64,000 bases of DNA from Acidimicrobiaceae bacterium (lineage in GTDB: Bacteria; Actinomycetota; Acidimicrobiia; Acidimicrobiales; Bog-793), in assembly GCA_025464005.1 (NCBI GenBank), contig JAODBO010000083.1, forward strand, positions 1 to 64,000, in the 5' to 3' direction. Position 1 is the first letter of the stretch; the number at the start of each line of letters is the position of its first letter. Positions 61,120 through 64,000 of this stretch are shown here, piece by piece. Position numbers and translations under genes: made by a program. The notes beneath the pieces are model-generated. The model was given only the letters and a program-made list of their open reading frames with translations, was not told where the DNA came from and did not search any database.

Positions 61120-62550
61120 CTAGCGACGCCTCCTGCGGGCCGCCGAGGAGCCCTCCGGCACGCCGAGCGCGCGCCGCACGAGCCAGGATCTTGCCGCCGA
61201 GTACGGCGGTGTGTGCAGTGCGATGTCCGGCCAGGTGCGCCGGGAGAACATGGCGCGCATCTGCACGAAACGCTCGAAGCCCCACCGGCCGTGCGAGAGG
61301 CCCGAGCCCGACGCCCCGACTCCGCCGAAGGGCAGGTCGTCCACGCCGAGCTGGCTCATCGCTGCGTTCACGCAGAACGACCCGGAGCGCGTCCGGCTGC
61401 GCAGCACGTCCACCACCTCGGCGCGTTCGGCGAAGACATACACGGCGAGCGGGTCCGGCTTCGAGCGAACGATACCGAGCGCGCGCTCGACGTCGTCGAC
61501 CGTCACGACGGGAAGGATGGGACCGAAGATCTCCTCGCTCATAAGAGCAGATGACGGAGCTGGATCGAGGACGATGGTCGGGGCCAGGTAGCGCTCGCCG
61601 CGCTCGTGCTCGCCGCCGAGCACGAGCTTGCCGCCATGGGCCGCGAGCAGTCCCGTCAGACGGTCGTGGGCGCTGCCGTCGATGAGACGCGCGTAGTCGT
61701 CGTTGTGCCGCGGATTCGACCCGTACATCGAGCGCACCGCCAAGACCAGCTCGTCGACCAGAGCCGGGGCGACCTTTCGGTGCACGAGCACGTAGTCCGG
61801 CGCCACACAGGACTGGCCGGCGTTGACGTACTTCGCCCAGGCGATCCGGCGCGCGGCGATCCGCAGATCAGCGCTCTCGTCGACCACCGCCGGGCACTTT
61901 CCGCCGAGCTCGAGCGTGACCGGCGTCAGATGGCGCCCAGCGGCCTCGGCGACCAGCCGACCGATCCGCGTGCTGCCGGTGAAGAAGACGTGATCGACGC
62001 CGGCCTCGAGGACCTCGTGGACGACGTCCGGTCCGCCGAGCACAGCGGCGGTGCCGGAGGCGGCGGAACCGTCGCCGAGCAGCCGCGCGAGCGCCGCGCT
62101 CGTGGCGGGCGCGAGCTCCGAGGGCTTCGCGAGCACGCAGTTGCCGGCGGCGAGCGCGGAGACGGTCGCCATCAAGGTGAGGTAGACGGGGAAGTTCCAC
62201 GGCGCCACCACGAGCACGATGCCGAGGGGCTCTCGCGACACCGAGGCCCGACCGGGCCACTGGACGAGCGGTACGCGGACGCGCGTCGGCCGCATCCAGC
62301 CTGCGAGGTGGTGGCGCACGTGATCGATCTCGGCGACGACCAGTCCGAGCTCGGTTACGAGCGACTCCGGCGCCGGCTTGCCGAGGTCGAACGCCAGCGC
62401 GTCGAAGATCTCCTGCTCGCGATCGAGCAGCGCCGAGCGCAGGTCCGCCAGGCGCTCGAGACGCCACTCGAGCGGGCGCGTCACCCCGGAACCGGACGTT
62501 GCGCGCAGCCGTGCGACGGTCTCGCCCACGCCCGTTCCCGCCACGGTCAA
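61120..62550 (-). CDS. Aldehyde dehydrogenase (class 3/coniferyl-aldehyde type)
   Basis: REPLGIVLVVAPWNFPVYLTLMATVSALAAGNCVLAKPSE, LELGGKCPAVV, NAGQSCVAPDYVLV. Confidence 0.92.
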   Translation of the reverse strand: MTVAGTGVGETVARLRATSGSGVTRPLEWRLERLADLRSALLDREQEIFDALAFDLGKPAPESLVTELGLVVAEIDHVRHHLAGWMRPTRVRVPLVQWPGRASVSREPLGIVLVVAPWNFPVYLTLMATVSALAAGNCVLAKPSELAPATSAALARLLGDGSAASGTAAVLGGPDVVHEVLEAGVDHVFFTGSTRIGRLVAEAAGRHLTPVTLELGGKCPAVVDESADLRIAARRIAWAKYVNAGQSCVAPDYVLVHRKVAPALVDELVLAVRSMYGSNPRHNDDYARLIDGSAHDRLTGLLAAHGGKLVLGGEHERGERYLAPTIVLDPAPSSALMSEEIFGPILPVVTVDDVERALGIVRSKPDPLAVYVFAERAEVVDVLRSRTRSGSFCVNAAMSQLGVDDLPFGGVGASGSGLSHGRWGFERFVQMRAMFSRRTWPDIALHTPPYSAARSWLVRRALGVPEGSSAARRRRR

Positions 62551-62710
62551 TCGATCCCCACCGGCGGCACGCTAGCGGGTGGGCAGCTCCTGCCGAATGA
62601 CAGGCTGACCTGGGCCCTAACAAAGTCATCGCATTGTGCGAGTTAATCCCCAACACGCCATGGGCATGCTCTTGTCCAGAGGCCGAGCCATCGGCTCCGA
62701 GGAGGAACCC

Positions 62711-62914
62711 ATGACCGCACTCGTGGACGTGTTGTGGATGTCGCTCGTGACAATCGTCGCCGGCCTTGTCGTGCTCGCCGCCTTCGCGAGCATCAGGACC
62801 AGCAGACGAACCGTGCGGCACGCGCACCTGCGATCTCTCCTCGGGACGCCGGCCGAGGCTGACGAGGAGTCCGGCTCGCGTCGCAGCGAGACGTCGGTGG
62901 GCGCGCCGGCCTGA
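62711..62914 (+). CDS. Small single-TM hypothetical protein
   Basis: GAGGAGGAA SD then MTALVDVLWMSLVTIVAGLVVLAAFASIRTSRR. Confidence 0.5.
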   Translation: MTALVDVLWMSLVTIVAGLVVLAAFASIRTSRRTVRHAHLRSLLGTPAEADEESGSRRSETSVGAPA

Positions 62915-63004
62915 GTCGACGCGGCCGCTGACGATCCTGCCAGCGGATCGGCCGTGCCCGCAGTCCCCTAACCTCTACGCCGTTGCGTTCCAGGGGTGGG
63001 GGCC

Positions 63005-64000
63005 ATGCGAGAAGAGGGTGAGCGTCCGGGCGACGGCGGCGGCGGGTCGTTTCCGCGCGACCTCGCCGGACCGGGGCTCGGCCGCCTACTTGGCCTCGTG
63101 CGCCGCCTCGGCGCCGGCGGCGAGCTCCGCCAACTGCTGCAGGAGCTCGCCGTCGCCGTCGGAGACATCCTCGAGTTCGACGCGGTCGCCGTCCACCTCG
63201 TCGGAGTAGACGGCGATCTGCGCGTCGTTGCTGTCGGCGGCTCGCCGGATGTCGAGGCGATCAGGGACAGCGTCACAGAGCGAAGGGTCGTCGACGACCT
63301 CGTCGAGCGCGCCGGGCGATGGGGAACGCTGTGCTTTGTCGACCATCGTCGTGCAGGTGGTGCGCCCAGCTCCACGCCAGCCGGACCGGCGGGCTCCCCG
63401 CTCACGGGCGGTGGGACGTGGCACTCCGGCTATGTGCTGCTCGCCCCGATGCACTCGAGCGGCGGTTCCCTGCTCGGACTGGTCTCGGTGGACCGGCCCC
63501 GGACCGGGCGCGTCCCGAGCACGACCCAGCTCGTCCTGCTCGAGCTGTTGGCCGCCGAGGGCGCCAACGCCATCGAGGACGAGCTTCGCCGGAAGGAGCT
63601 CGCGGCGCACCAGGGCGTCTACCAGTCGGTCTTTCACGTCTCTCCGATCGGGATCGCGGTCCTCGACACTGGCCTTAACGTCCTGGAGGCCAACCGGGCG
63701 TACGGCCTTCTGCTCGGGCGCCCGGCTTCGGCGCTCGCCGGAGTGCGGCTGACGCGCCTGCTCGACGAGGCGGACGGCGCGAACGTGGTCGAGCACTGCC
63801 GACGCCTGTTCCAAGGCGTGTCCGCGCCCACCTCGCTCGAGCACGGCTACCTGCGACCCGGCGCCGAGCAACGATGGGCACGGTCGAGCTTCACCGTCGT
63901 TCGCAGCACCGACCCCGGCGACCGGGTCGTCGTGACGTCCGAGGACATCACCGCCGATCGCAGGGCCCGCTCGGAGCGGCAGGAGCTGGCCGGCAACGAT
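63005..64000 (+). CDS. GAF-PAS sensor protein, truncated at the window end
   Basis: Read directly (absent from the ORF track because it has no stop in the window): MREEGERPGDGGGG...ILEFDAVAVHLVGVDGDLRVVAVGG...YQSVFHVSPIGIAVLDTGLNVLEANRAYGLLLGRPASALAG...VVVTSEDITADRRA. Confidence 0.85.
   Translation, partial: MREEGERPGDGGGGSFPRDLAGPGLGRLLGLVRRLGAGGELRQLLQELAVAVGDILEFDAVAVHLVGVDGDLRVVAVGGSPDVEAIRDSVTERRVVDDLVERAGRWGTLCFVDHRRAGGAPSSTPAGPAGSPLTGGGTWHSGYVLLAPMHSSGGSLLGLVSVDRPRTGRVPSTTQLVLLELLAAEGANAIEDELRRKELAAHQGVYQSVFHVSPIGIAVLDTGLNVLEANRAYGLLLGRPASALAGVRLTRLLDEADGANVVEHCRRLFQGVSAPTSLEHGYLRPGAEQRWARSSFTVVRSTDPGDRVVVTSEDITADRRARSERQELAGND

Overview
High-GC chromosomal window, probably actinobacterial (inferred from codon usage and family composition). 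It is almost fully coding, with about 42 credible CDSs and several decayed genes. No rRNA, tRNA, CRISPR array, transposase, integrase or phage module was recognised. Main blocks: (1) secreted GH26-like protein with a (SPPPTTT)n linker, and a beta-helix protein; (2) a minus-strand, tightly overlapping nine-gene cluster (9494-18406): GntR/FCD regulator, BMP-type ABC importer (ATPase, two permeases, SBP), two isochorismatase-like hydrolases (one biuret-hydrolase-like with all catalytic residues, one without catalytic Cys and Lys), an AtzE-like amidase and an AtzH/DUF3225-like protein. This is read as a ureide/biuret-type N-scavenging island and is the strongest candidate for an undescribed system; (3) L,D-transpeptidase, MscS, DUF4395, UbiA, SDR; (4) LysR/SnoaL/oxidoreductase locus with repeat structure and an SDR pseudogene; (5) Fe/thiamine-type ABC transporter operon with two extra membrane proteins, ChrB, PFK, Fur, pirin, RidA; (6) LPFTG-anchored SpaA-like repeat surface protein divergent from a three-gene module (sigma-like regulator, Thr-stalk membrane protein, LysM-TM-BTAD protein); (7) omega-amidase/aminotransferase pair, alanine dehydrogenase, APC permease, and a polyamine/omega-amino-acid catabolic locus; (8) DUF3048, aldehyde dehydrogenase and a GAF-PAS sensor cut by the window edge. 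Three multiply frameshifted pseudogenes (CGNR zinc finger, SDR, NAPRT C-terminus) were reconstructed by reading across frames. All family assignments are by eye from translated motifs; no searches were run.
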